A stretch of DNA of 64,000 nucleotides, taken from contig NZ_JAQGKZ010000100.1 in assembly GCF_028289855.1 (NCBI RefSeq), positions 1-64,000 of the forward strand, read 5' to 3'. Shown here one piece after another: positions 11,301 to 17,351 of this stretch. Origin of the DNA: Sphingomonas bacterium. GTDB taxonomy: Bacteria; Pseudomonadota; Alphaproteobacteria; Sphingomonadales; Sphingomonadaceae. Under the pieces are notes generated by a model. It saw only the letters and a list, made by a program, of their open reading frames with translations. It was not told the DNA's origin and did no database searches. A program made the position numbers and the translations under genes. Each line of letters opens with the position of its first letter. Position 1 is the stretch's first letter.

Positions 11301-11422
11301 TGGCCTTGAATGGTCGATGTGGTCTGCGCGGCGGCCGGCGCAGCGATCATCACCGCGCCTCCGGTCAGGATGGTCGTCGCCAGCGCCGCCCGCAGGCTCG
11401 CTTTCATCACCTTGTTCATCAT
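8345..11422 (-). CDS. TonB-dependent receptor, Oar-like with N-terminal carboxypeptidase regulatory-like domain
   Basis: Outer-membrane active transporter of 1025 residues. A signal peptide (MMNKVMKASLRAALATTIL up to PAAAQ) is followed by a small beta-sandwich domain of the carboxypeptidase regulatory type (about residues 35-110), then a plug with NISRFQLENLPNGDRNFLNF, and a large beta-barrel ending in ARYKF. This is the Oar-like layout common in sphingomonads and Xanthomonas for carbohydrate or polymer uptake. It is convergent with the halogenase and divergent from the GH3 gene, with operator-like palindromes in the shared upstream region. The coding strand contains nine consecutive Gs (9440-9448) within codons for VGGGRY. 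Confidence 0.92.
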   Translation of the reverse strand: MMNKVMKASLRAALATTILTGGAVMIAAPAAAQTTSTIQGHVDGATDGTTVVLTDTTTGHQDTVKADANGDYILVGARPSTYRVASGDKSVTVVVPLGQVVTADLVAAADTTKDIVITSSRARDVRTPTVSTNISRFQLENLPNGDRNFLNFAALAPGVTVSPPTLGGRARQVQAGGINSDNTNTFIDGISIKNLVNHGGTLGQNYSSGNPFPASAVDQFDVQTQNFKAEYEQAGSAVISSITKTGGNTFSGELFGEWQPKAFISRNYFDRPGKVNNATAPYAVKPNFDAKYYGGNLSGPIIKDKLTFFLDFEGTKKTFASSDINVYAGNLGALPAPAAAYAATARSQYNGSFPATFNEKLYFGKLTFFATLRDTINVSAFIRNERNLQINGGVTTTDASTNNRNNEWRYQLSWNHRGDNWLNEFTLARDAAANGSVPNVAGPSYVVTYGGCTVFNAVTCPTPNVPNTGNSRVLILGGTNFAQDDHQYQTLIKDNLTFFGGQHTVKTGFKVNFTKLQRLENNNGSGTYFFDANTFTGIGGATSIPYAGSINSAVVKPVTAKNTEIGLFIQDDWKPDDHWQVSAGLRWDYESNSRNEQFVTPAAIATALRAYPGWAAAGINPDDYISTGNNRKGFYGAFQPRLGISYDVKGDRDLVFTVGGGRYYNRSLFIDSAIETIKDMYESVATINTPPNCTIPSTGCVAVIPTNPEQLRALAAMQGGEVHLLNNNTKVPFSDEFDASVKKRFGRVNTSITFSYIRSHNIYQEVVGNRLPNGTYSPGGNPIYVYNGVPYSDGIFYGGSAIFNAPLPGFGSIFIGNSDGKASYAALYLQADKPYTDASGWGFSTTLTLSSARSNDTRNTGSIGDPFNFDAPTIGQQGWGNSNGLERWRFVATGTVKLPFDIRATTFVTLGSGPSYGGVVCNVPATAPGGGGCYTTNFGIYRPKGIGYKNVDFNITKTFKMPFAKNQELTVYFQALNAFDFVNRNYSMWGGGFQAIGGPGPTLAPDTGSVASQGRNFKIGARYKF

Positions 11423-11770
11423 GACTTCCCTTTGCGCACGGCATTTTTCGCCGCTGGTCGTTGAATGGAGTTGAAACCCGGGCGCAGTGAGCGCTCGTGC
11501 CGGTGGCCCGTTAAGCAGAATGGAAGAGCTGTGATGGCGGCGGTAGTCACGCCTGTTCGATCCTCTCTGCGTCCGGCGGCAATGCCGGAATGGTCGGCGT
11601 CCAGCCTCTTTCGGGCTGCGTAACCGGTTCCATGGCTTGCACAGTAATCGGTTTCATGCGCATTCGCCAAGCAGAAAAAGCGAGGGGCGGTGTTGCGCCA
11701 ATGTCGCACTATGCTTCGGCGCGACGGTGTTGGCTGGTCGCGCCGGAATGTTTGCCAGGAGAGTGCTGCC
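11423..11770. promoter_or_regulatory. Divergent intergenic region between TonB receptor and GH3 gene
   Basis: This 348-base region must hold the promoters of the receptor (leftward) and GH3 gene (rightward). It contains the operator-like palindromes at 11621-11655 and a ribosome site (CCAGGAGAG) just before the GTG at 11771. I could not assign -35/-10 hexamers confidently. Open reading frames here are short and lack recognisable starts or domains. Confidence 0.5.
11621..11655. promoter_or_regulatory. Two operator-like LacI sites, TAACCGGTTC and TAATCGGTTTCA
   Basis: AACCGGTT at 11622-11629 is a perfect 8-base palindrome inside TAACCGGTTC. A second related copy, TAATCGGTTTCA, follows at 11644-11655, about two helical turns downstream. 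Both resemble the core of the site at 6680-6693 (TAACC/GTTTA). They lie between the receptor and GH3 genes, so one repressor could coordinate them with the ABC operon. Confidence 0.45.
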
Positions 11771-14041
11771 GTGATTTCCTCCCCATCCCGCCGCGACCTG
11801 CTGAAGGGTGCCTCCGCGGTCGCGTTCGTTTCCGCTGCCCTCCCGGCTATGGCCAAGGCAGCACCCGCGAGCGATCCGTTCATCGAACGGTTGATCCGGA
11901 CGATGAGCGTCCAGCAAAAGGCCGGACAGTTGTCGATCTATTCGGACCCCGCGCGCACCGACGGTCCGGGAGTCAATCCGGGGCTGGTCGCGCAGAGCAT
12001 GGACCAGCTGAAGGCACGGATCGCGCGCGGCGAGATGGTCGGGCTGTTCAACGGCATCGGCACGGTGGCGGGGCGCGAGCTGCAAAAGGTCTCGGTCGAG
12101 CAGTCGCCGCACAAAATCCCGCTGATCTTCGCCGGCGACGTGATTCATGGGATGAAGACGACGTTTCCGGTGCCCCTCGGCGAGGCGGCCAGCTTCGATC
12201 CGGGCCTCGCCGAGCGCACCGCGCGCGCCGCGGCGGTCGAGGCGACGGCGAAGGGCATCATGTGGACCTTCGCGCCGATGGTCGACGTTGCGCGTGACCA
12301 GCGCTGGGGGCGTGTGGTCGAGGGGTCGGGCGAGGACCCGTGGCTCGGCGTCCAGTTTGCGAAGGCGCGTGTGCAGGGATTTCAGGGCGCGAGCCTGAAA
12401 GATGAAACCTCGATGCTCGCCTGTCCCAAGCATTTCGCGGCGTACGGCGCGGTGCAGGGCGGAATGGAATATAACACCGCCGACATTCCCGACACGACGC
12501 TGCGCGAAGTGCATTTGCCGGGGTTCAAGGCGGCGTTCGATGCGGGCGCGCTCAGCACGATGTCGAGCTTCAACGACATTGCCGGGGTGCCTTCGACCGG
12601 CAGCCATTACCTCCTCACCGATATCCTGCGCGGCGAGTGGGGGTTCAAGGGGCTGGTGGTCAGCGATTACACGTCGGAGGAGGAATTGATCCTTCACGGC
12701 TACGCCGCCGACGGCCCCGATGCGGTGGTCAAGGCGCTGACCGCGGGGTGCGACATGTCGATGCAATCGGGGCTGTACTGGAAGCATTTGCCCGATCTAG
12801 TGAAGGCGGGCCGCGTGCCGATGGCGGTGGTGGATACCGCGGTACGGCGGGTGCTGTCGGTCAAGAAGGCGCTCGGGCTGTTCGACAACCCCTACCGGTC
12901 GCTCGACCCGGCGCGCGAGCAGCGCGACGTGCGGCGGCCGGACGCGATCGCACTGGCGCGCGAAGCGGGACGCAAATCGGTGGTGCTGCTCAAGAATGAC
13001 GGCGATCTGCTGCCGCTGGCGAAGCGCGGCAAGATCGCGCTGATCGGCCCGGCCGTGTCGCAGAAAGGCGATTATCCGGGTCCCTGGGCGAGCTTTCCCG
13101 ACATCGACAGCTGCGTGACGGTCGAGGAGGGTTTCCGCGCCGCGCTTGGCGACAAGGCGAAGCTGAGCGTCACGCGGGGGTCGGATTACGAAGCGCTGAT
13201 CGACGGGGAGATCGACAAGGCGGTGCGGCTGGCGAAGGATGCCGACGTCGTCGTGCTGATGCTCGGCGAAAGCGCGAGCATGTCGGGCGAAGCGCAGGCG
13301 CGCGTCGATATCGGCATACCGGCGCCGCAAATGGCGCTGGCCGGGGCGGTGGCGGCGACCGGCAAGCCGATCGTCATACTGCTGCGCCACGGCCGCGCGC
13401 TGGCGCTGGCCGACGCGGTTCTCGAGGCGCCGGCGATCATGGCGACGTGGTTCCTCGGCTCCGAAACCGGCAACAGCATCGCCGACCTGGTGTTCGGCGA
13501 CTACGCGCCGCAGGGCCGCCTGCCGGTCAGCTTCCCGCAAGCGTCGGGGCAGGAGCCGTTCTACTACAACCACCGCCGCACCGGCCGGCCGCAACTCACC
13601 GACGACAGGAACTACAAGGCGCGCTACCGCGAAGTGACCGACGAGCCGCTCTATCCGTTCGGCCACGGCCTGACCTATTCGAGTGCAACCTATTCGCCAA
13701 CCGGGGTCAGCGCCGCGACGATGCCGTGGGACGGGTCGGTTACCGTCTCCGCGACGATCGCCAACACCGGCAAACGGCGATCCCATGAGGTCGCGCAACT
13801 CTATATCAACGACAAGGTCGCCAGCCTGACCCAACCGATCCGCGCGTTGAAAGGGATCAGGCACATCGACCTCGATCCCGGCCAGGCCGCGACGGTCAGC
13901 TTCACCCTGACGCGCGCCGATCTCGGCTTCGTCCACCCCGACCGCAAGAGTTACGCCGAACCTGGCGCGTTCGACGTGTGGATCGCGCCGTCGGCGACCG
14001 GCGGGGTACCGGCTCGATTCATTTTAAGTCCCGGTCGCTGA
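11771..14041 (+). CDS. GH3 beta-glucosidase (BglX-like), Tat-exported
   Basis: A 756-residue three-domain GH3 enzyme. The N-terminal TIM barrel includes GRVVEGSGEDPWLG and the KHFAAYG segment; the nucleophile aspartate is in KGLVVSDYTSEEE. The alpha/beta sandwich starts around residue 400 (SVVLLKNDGDLLPL), and the C-terminal fibronectin type III-like domain begins near 650 (HEVAQLYINDKV). The start chosen is the GTG at 11771 after a good Shine-Dalgarno; it gives a twin-arginine signal (SRRDLLKGASAVAF). GH3 enzymes release terminal glucose from beta-glucan oligosaccharides, so it would complete the work of the GH144 enzyme in the periplasm. Confidence 0.93.
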   Translation: MISSPSRRDLLKGASAVAFVSAALPAMAKAAPASDPFIERLIRTMSVQQKAGQLSIYSDPARTDGPGVNPGLVAQSMDQLKARIARGEMVGLFNGIGTVAGRELQKVSVEQSPHKIPLIFAGDVIHGMKTTFPVPLGEAASFDPGLAERTARAAAVEATAKGIMWTFAPMVDVARDQRWGRVVEGSGEDPWLGVQFAKARVQGFQGASLKDETSMLACPKHFAAYGAVQGGMEYNTADIPDTTLREVHLPGFKAAFDAGALSTMSSFNDIAGVPSTGSHYLLTDILRGEWGFKGLVVSDYTSEEELILHGYAADGPDAVVKALTAGCDMSMQSGLYWKHLPDLVKAGRVPMAVVDTAVRRVLSVKKALGLFDNPYRSLDPAREQRDVRRPDAIALAREAGRKSVVLLKNDGDLLPLAKRGKIALIGPAVSQKGDYPGPWASFPDIDSCVTVEEGFRAALGDKAKLSVTRGSDYEALIDGEIDKAVRLAKDADVVVLMLGESASMSGEAQARVDIGIPAPQMALAGAVAATGKPIVILLRHGRALALADAVLEAPAIMATWFLGSETGNSIADLVFGDYAPQGRLPVSFPQASGQEPFYYNHRRTGRPQLTDDRNYKARYREVTDEPLYPFGHGLTYSSATYSPTGVSAATMPWDGSVTVSATIANTGKRRSHEVAQLYINDKVASLTQPIRALKGIRHIDLDPGQAATVSFTLTRADLGFVHPDRKSYAEPGAFDVWIAPSATGGVPARFILSPGR

Positions 14042-14185
14042 TATTTGTCCAACTATCTGACGGATCAATTTTTTAGTTGCTGCATCGGCAACGGCAAGGT
14101 CGATCTGCCGCAACTATAGTGCCGCCGCATGCGAACTGGATCGCGAATTGGGCGCGGCCGGCGACGATTTGTGATTAACGGGTCT
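14042..14185. other. Intergenic stretch after GH3
   Basis: No gene is seen. It contains a T6 run without a convincing preceding hairpin, so a GH3 terminator is not clear. With the promoter and leader that follow, the gene-free gap before the first beta-helix gene is 312 bases. Confidence 0.5.
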
Positions 14186-14213
14186 TTGACCACGACGAAA
14201 TGAGTGATAGCCT
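14186..14213 (+). promoter_or_regulatory. Promoter of beta-helix gene 1 (TTGACC, 16 bases, TAGCCT)
   Basis: The hexamers TTGACC and TAGCCT with a 16-base spacer are identical in sequence and spacing upstream of all three tandem beta-helix genes, while the spacer itself differs. This is strong comparative evidence for a housekeeping-type promoter. The predicted transcript starts near 14220. Confidence 0.7.
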
Positions 14214-14219
14214 CCGCGA

Positions 14220-14353
14220 CGAACGTGTCCTCAGAGGCACGAGTCTTTCAGGGCCGGGAGGCATTCGCGACGCGATATCTTCCCGCTCGAGATGTTTAAT
14301 CCGTCCGCTGGCCCGATGAGGGGTCGTCCAGCGGACGTCAATGGAGAGCGGAA
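14220..14353 (+). other. Structured 5-prime leader of beta-helix gene 1
   Basis: Leader of about 134 nt. Hairpin I (14255-14285) pairs CGGGAGG with CTTCCCG and has an apical TCGC/GCGA stem separated by a TAT bulge. Hairpin II (14302-14337) pairs CGTCCGCTGG with CCAGCGGACG, a perfect 10-bp stem, with GGGGTCGT in its 3-prime side. Hairpin I has counterparts upstream of both sister genes, and hairpin II clearly in the second. A ribosome site (GGAGAGCGGA) follows. Confidence 0.55.
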
Positions 14354-15127
14354 ATGAAGAGATTGTTTGTAACATTGATGGCGGCGATGGTCGCCATGTT
14401 CGTGGCCAGTCCGGCGATGGCGCAGGCCACCCGGACCTGGGTGTCGGGTGTCGGCGACGACGCGAATCCGTGCTCGCGCACCGCGCCGTGCAAGACATTC
14501 GCGGGCGCGATTTCGAAGACCGCGTCGCCTGGTGAGATCGATTGCCTCGATCCGGGCGGGTTCGGCACGTTGACCATTACCAAGTCGATCACGATCGACT
14601 GCACCGGCACGTTCGGCAGCGTGTTGGCGTCCGGCACCATCGGCTTCAACATCAACGATTCCACATCGGCAACCCCCGGCACCGCCAGGGTCGTGCTCAA
14701 GGGTCTAAGCATCAACGGCGCGGGTACGACGTTGGGTACCACCGGCGTACGGGTCGTATCGGCACGCGATGTCGTCATCGTCAACTCGATCATCCAAAAC
14801 TTCTCGAACGCGGGGATCGAGGTCAACGGAACCACCCAGATTTCGGTGACGGTCGACGGAAGCTCGATCGTCAACGCCACCCGGGGCGTCAACGTGATTT
14901 CGACCGGCGGAAACGGTGCCGCCCGCGTCTACAACACGCTCATCACTGGCGGATCGACGTCGGGCATCACGGTATCGGGTGCCGGCAACAAGGCGGAGAT
15001 TTCCGGCAACACGATCATTCGCACGCCGAAGTCGCTGGACATCCAGGCGGGCGGGACGATCAGTTCGTACAACGACAACGTGTTGTCGCCCGGCGGCGAC
15101 GCGCCGACGATCATTCCCAGAGGCTGA
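14354..15127 (+). CDS. Secreted beta-helix-like protein, tandem paralog 1
   Basis: A 257-residue protein with a signal peptide ending in SPAMAQA. The mature N-terminus, ATRTWVSGVGDDANPCSRTA, with a second cysteine in PCKTFAGAISKTA, resembles the DUF1565/pectate-lyase-like cap that starts right-handed parallel beta-helices. About six degenerate coils of 20-25 residues follow (for example VVIVNSIIQNFSNAGIEVNG and ARVYNTLITGGSTSGITVSG). No catalytic motif was seen. The family is known only as hypothetical proteins to my knowledge; an adhesive or surface role is possible. It has its own promoter, leader and terminator. Confidence 0.8.
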   Translation: MKRLFVTLMAAMVAMFVASPAMAQATRTWVSGVGDDANPCSRTAPCKTFAGAISKTASPGEIDCLDPGGFGTLTITKSITIDCTGTFGSVLASGTIGFNINDSTSATPGTARVVLKGLSINGAGTTLGTTGVRVVSARDVVIVNSIIQNFSNAGIEVNGTTQISVTVDGSSIVNATRGVNVISTGGNGAARVYNTLITGGSTSGITVSGAGNKAEISGNTIIRTPKSLDIQAGGTISSYNDNVLSPGGDAPTIIPRG

Positions 15128-15174
15128 TCGACTTTCGGCGGATTTCTCGCGGGAACTCTACGACCAAGACGAAG

Positions 15175-15210
15175 AACCGCTCCCTGTCACGTGGCAGGGG
15201 GCGGTTTTTC
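15175..15210 (+). terminator. Intrinsic terminator of beta-helix gene 1
   Basis: A stem of AACCGCTCCCTG pairing with CAGGGGGCGGTT around a short loop is followed by a T-rich tail (TTTTTCTTTT). It lies 48 bases after the stop and is very similar to the terminator after gene 3. Confidence 0.85.
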
Positions 15211-15272
15211 TTTTCGAACCATATGATTTCCCGCGATTTTCGACGCTCACGACAATCACGATGAATGTATCG

Positions 15273-15300
15273 TTGACCATGGCGGGATGACTGCTAGCCT
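15273..15300 (+). promoter_or_regulatory. Promoter of beta-helix gene 2 (TTGACC, 16 bases, TAGCCT)
   Basis: Same hexamers and same 16-base spacing as for genes 1 and 3. It lies downstream of the terminator at 15175-15210, so gene 2 is transcribed independently. The gap of 308 bases between genes 1 and 2 is fully accounted for by terminator, promoter and leader. Confidence 0.7.
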
Positions 15301-15306
15301 TCGTCA

Positions 15307-15435
15307 ATCCAGTCGCCCGTAGAAGGCGAGTCTTTATTGAGGCCGGGGGTTTTCGCGCGACGATTTCTTCCTGTTTAAACCGTCCGTTGGCCCAATTGCA
15401 GGGTCGCCCAACGGCGCTGTATCGGAGAATGGCAG
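15307..15435 (+). other. Structured 5-prime leader of beta-helix gene 2
   Basis: Leader of about 129 nt. Hairpin I (15344-15373) is a weaker form with G-U pairs (CGGGGG against TTCCTG). Hairpin II (15384-15414) pairs CCGTTGG with CCAACGG: compared with leader 1 (CCGCTGG/CCAGCGG) both sides of one pair have changed together (C-G to T-A), and the inner CCC/GGG pairing is also kept. The shared element GGGTCG(T/C)CC is present. Confidence 0.5.
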
Positions 15436-16218
15436 ATGAGGAATTTGTTAGTCAGGATGATCGCGGTCGCGATCGCCGCATTTAGCGTTTATGCCACCCC
15501 GGCGATGGCGCAGGCCTCCCGGACCTGGATTTCGGGCGTGGGCGACGACGTCAATCCGTGTTCGCGCACCGCGCCGTGCAAGACCTTTGCCGGGGCTATT
15601 TCGAAGACTGCCGCGGGCGGCGAGATCAACGTGCTCGACCCCGGCGGGTTCGGCGGCGTGGTGATCACCAAGCCGATCACGCTCAAGTCGGATGGCGACC
15701 TTGGCAGCATTCTCGTGTCGGGTCAGTCCGGAATCACCGTCAACATCAGTTCGGCGACCTATCCGAACGCCAGAGTCGTTATCCAAGGGCTGGAGTTCGA
15801 AGGGCTCAATCAGACGGTCGGTCCGGGGATCAACGGCATAAACGTGATCGCCGCGCGTGACGTCATTGTCCTGAATGTATCGATCCGCGGATTCCCGACC
15901 GGCGTCTGCATCTGCGGTGCCGAAAAGGCGCGCGTTACCATCGACAATTCGAGCCTTGTCAGTAACGGGATCGGCGTCCTGATCAACAATTCGACTGGTC
16001 AGGGCAGCGCGAAGGTTTCGCGGAGCCTGTTCGCTTCCAATCAGACGTCGAGCATCCAGGTGTCGGGTGCCGGCAATACCGTCTCGATTAGCGCGAACCA
16101 GATGTACGGCTCGCCGAAGGGCCTCGACCTACAATCGGGCGGCGTGGCGACGACGTTCGGGAACAATTCGATCGGGACATCGGCCAGCGACGCGGCCGCG
16201 CCCGTCCCGCAGAGCTGA
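15436..16218 (+). CDS. Secreted beta-helix-like protein, tandem paralog 2
   Basis: A 260-residue paralog of the flanking genes. The signal peptide ends in TPAMAQA and the conserved module reads SRTWISGVGDDVNPCSRTAP followed by CKTFAGAISKTAAGGEINVL. The body is again a ladder of valine/isoleucine/asparagine-rich coils (VIVLNVSIRGFPTGVCICG, then SSIQVSGAGNTVSISAN). It has two additional cysteines in CIC, absent from the sisters. The C-terminal coil SPKGLDLQSGGVATTFGNN matches the end of the other two. No enzyme motif is visible. Confidence 0.8.
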   Translation: MRNLLVRMIAVAIAAFSVYATPAMAQASRTWISGVGDDVNPCSRTAPCKTFAGAISKTAAGGEINVLDPGGFGGVVITKPITLKSDGDLGSILVSGQSGITVNISSATYPNARVVIQGLEFEGLNQTVGPGINGINVIAARDVIVLNVSIRGFPTGVCICGAEKARVTIDNSSLVSNGIGVLINNSTGQGSAKVSRSLFASNQTSSIQVSGAGNTVSISANQMYGSPKGLDLQSGGVATTFGNNSIGTSASDAAAPVPQS

Positions 16219-16272
16219 GTTCCGGCGCTAAGATTCCGATCGGCGGCTGCGCCGCCGACGGTCGCTATGCCT

Positions 16273-16303
16273 AAGCCGCCCCGCCAATTGGCGGGGCGGC
16301 TTT
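16273..16303 (+). terminator. Intrinsic terminator of beta-helix gene 2
   Basis: AAGCCGCCCCGCC and GGCGGGGCGGCTT form a perfect 13-bp stem around the loop AATT, ending in TTTC. It lies 54 bases after the stop and ends just before the promoter of gene 3. Confidence 0.85.
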
Positions 16304-16319
16304 CGTCGTTAAGCGGTAT

Positions 16320-16347
16320 TTGACCATAGCGAATTGACTGATAGCCT
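16320..16347 (+). promoter_or_regulatory. Promoter of beta-helix gene 3 (TTGACC, 16 bases, TAGCCT)
   Basis: Identical hexamers and spacing to those of genes 1 and 2, starting 16 bases after the terminator of gene 2. Confidence 0.7.
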
Positions 16348-16353
16348 CCGCTC

Positions 16354-16479
16354 AAGGTGCCCTGAGAGGCGCGAGTCGAAACGGCGTGGGGCTTTCGCAA
16401 GCGATATCCTCCCGTTGCAATATTCACAGCGTCCGCGGGCGGAGGGGTCGTCCGTTGGAGCGCGAAGGGGAGAGCGACG
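16354..16479 (+). other. Structured 5-prime leader of beta-helix gene 3
   Basis: Leader of about 126 nt. Hairpin I (16385-16414) pairs CGTGGGG with CCTCCCG, with one mismatch, and keeps the apical TCGC/GCGA stem and the TAT bulge seen in leader 1. Hairpin II is less clear here, but GGGGTCGTCC is conserved. A ribosome site (AAGGGGAGAG) precedes the ATG. Confidence 0.5.
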
Positions 16480-17250
16480 ATGAAGACGATGGTGATGAAG
16501 GTGCTGGCTGGGGCGGTCGCTCTGCTCGCGGCCAGCCCGGCAATGGCGCAGGCGACGCGGACCTGGGTGTCGGGGGTCGGCGACGACGTCAATCCGTGCT
16601 CGCGCACCGCGCCGTGCAAGACTTTTGCGGGTGCCATTTCGAAGACCGCGGCGGGCGGTGAGATCAATGCGCTCGATCCCGGACCTTATGGTGCTGTATC
16701 GATTACCAAGTCGATCACGCTGCGCGGAGACGGCGAAGAGACTGGCGTGCTCGCGACGCTCGGCACGAACGGAATCATCATCAACGCCGCGGCGACCGAC
16801 AAGGTTATCATCGACGGGCTCGATCTCGAAGGTGCTGGCACAGGGCTCAACGGCATCAGGATCCTGTCGGCGCGCGACGTATTGATCGTCAATACCGCCA
16901 TTCGCGATTTCGCCGCGGCTGGCGGCAGCTGCGTATCGATCAATTCGGGCGCCCAGATCCGCGTTGTTGTGCGCGCATCGGTACTGTTCAACTGCGAAAC
17001 CGGCGTGTCGGTCGCAAGCACCGGCGGCGTGACAGCGAAAGCCAAAGTCTACAACTCGCTGATCCATGTCGCGGCGGTGGCCGGGATCACCGTCACGGGT
17101 GCGGGTAATTCGGCCGACATCAAGAACACCGAGATCGTGGGGACCCCGAAGTCGCTCAATCTGGTGAGCGGCGGTGTGGTCAATTCCTATGGCGACAACG
17201 TGCTCAATGGCACTGCGACGGATGCGCCCACGCCGATTGCCAAGCAGTAA
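16480..17250 (+). CDS. Secreted beta-helix-like protein, tandem paralog 3
   Basis: A 256-residue paralog with a signal peptide ending in SPAMAQA and the module ATRTWVSGVGDDVNPCSRTA followed by PCKTFAGAISKTAAGGEI. The N-terminal 45 mature residues are almost identical to the sister proteins, whereas the coils diverge (VLIVNTAIRDFAAAGGSCVS, KAKVYNSLIHVAAVAGITVTG). It has two extra cysteines in the central coils. The ending GTPKSLNLVSGGVVNSYGDN corresponds to the last coil of paralog 1. Function unknown. Confidence 0.8.
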   Translation: MKTMVMKVLAGAVALLAASPAMAQATRTWVSGVGDDVNPCSRTAPCKTFAGAISKTAAGGEINALDPGPYGAVSITKSITLRGDGEETGVLATLGTNGIIINAAATDKVIIDGLDLEGAGTGLNGIRILSARDVLIVNTAIRDFAAAGGSCVSINSGAQIRVVVRASVLFNCETGVSVASTGGVTAKAKVYNSLIHVAAVAGITVTGAGNSADIKNTEIVGTPKSLNLVSGGVVNSYGDNVLNGTATDAPTPIAKQ

Positions 17251-17283
17251 GCGCTGGCGCCGGCCCAGTCGGCATTAATGCAG

Positions 17284-17317
17284 AACCGCTCCCGCCCGCC
17301 GCGGGGGCGGTTTTGTT
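17284..17317 (+). terminator. Intrinsic terminator of beta-helix gene 3
   Basis: AACCGCTCCCGC and GCGGGGGCGGTT form a stem followed by TTGTTTTG. The stem is almost the same as that after gene 1, suggesting that whole transcription units were duplicated. Confidence 0.85.
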
Positions 17318-17351
17318 TTGTGTTCGGTAGAGACCGGGGCAGGATGGCGCG

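Noticed and set aside
9689-11464. 591-codon plus-strand open frame opposite the TonB receptor
   Set aside because: Long only because of high GC; no start signal, domain or signal peptide, and it lies entirely antisense to a well-supported receptor gene.
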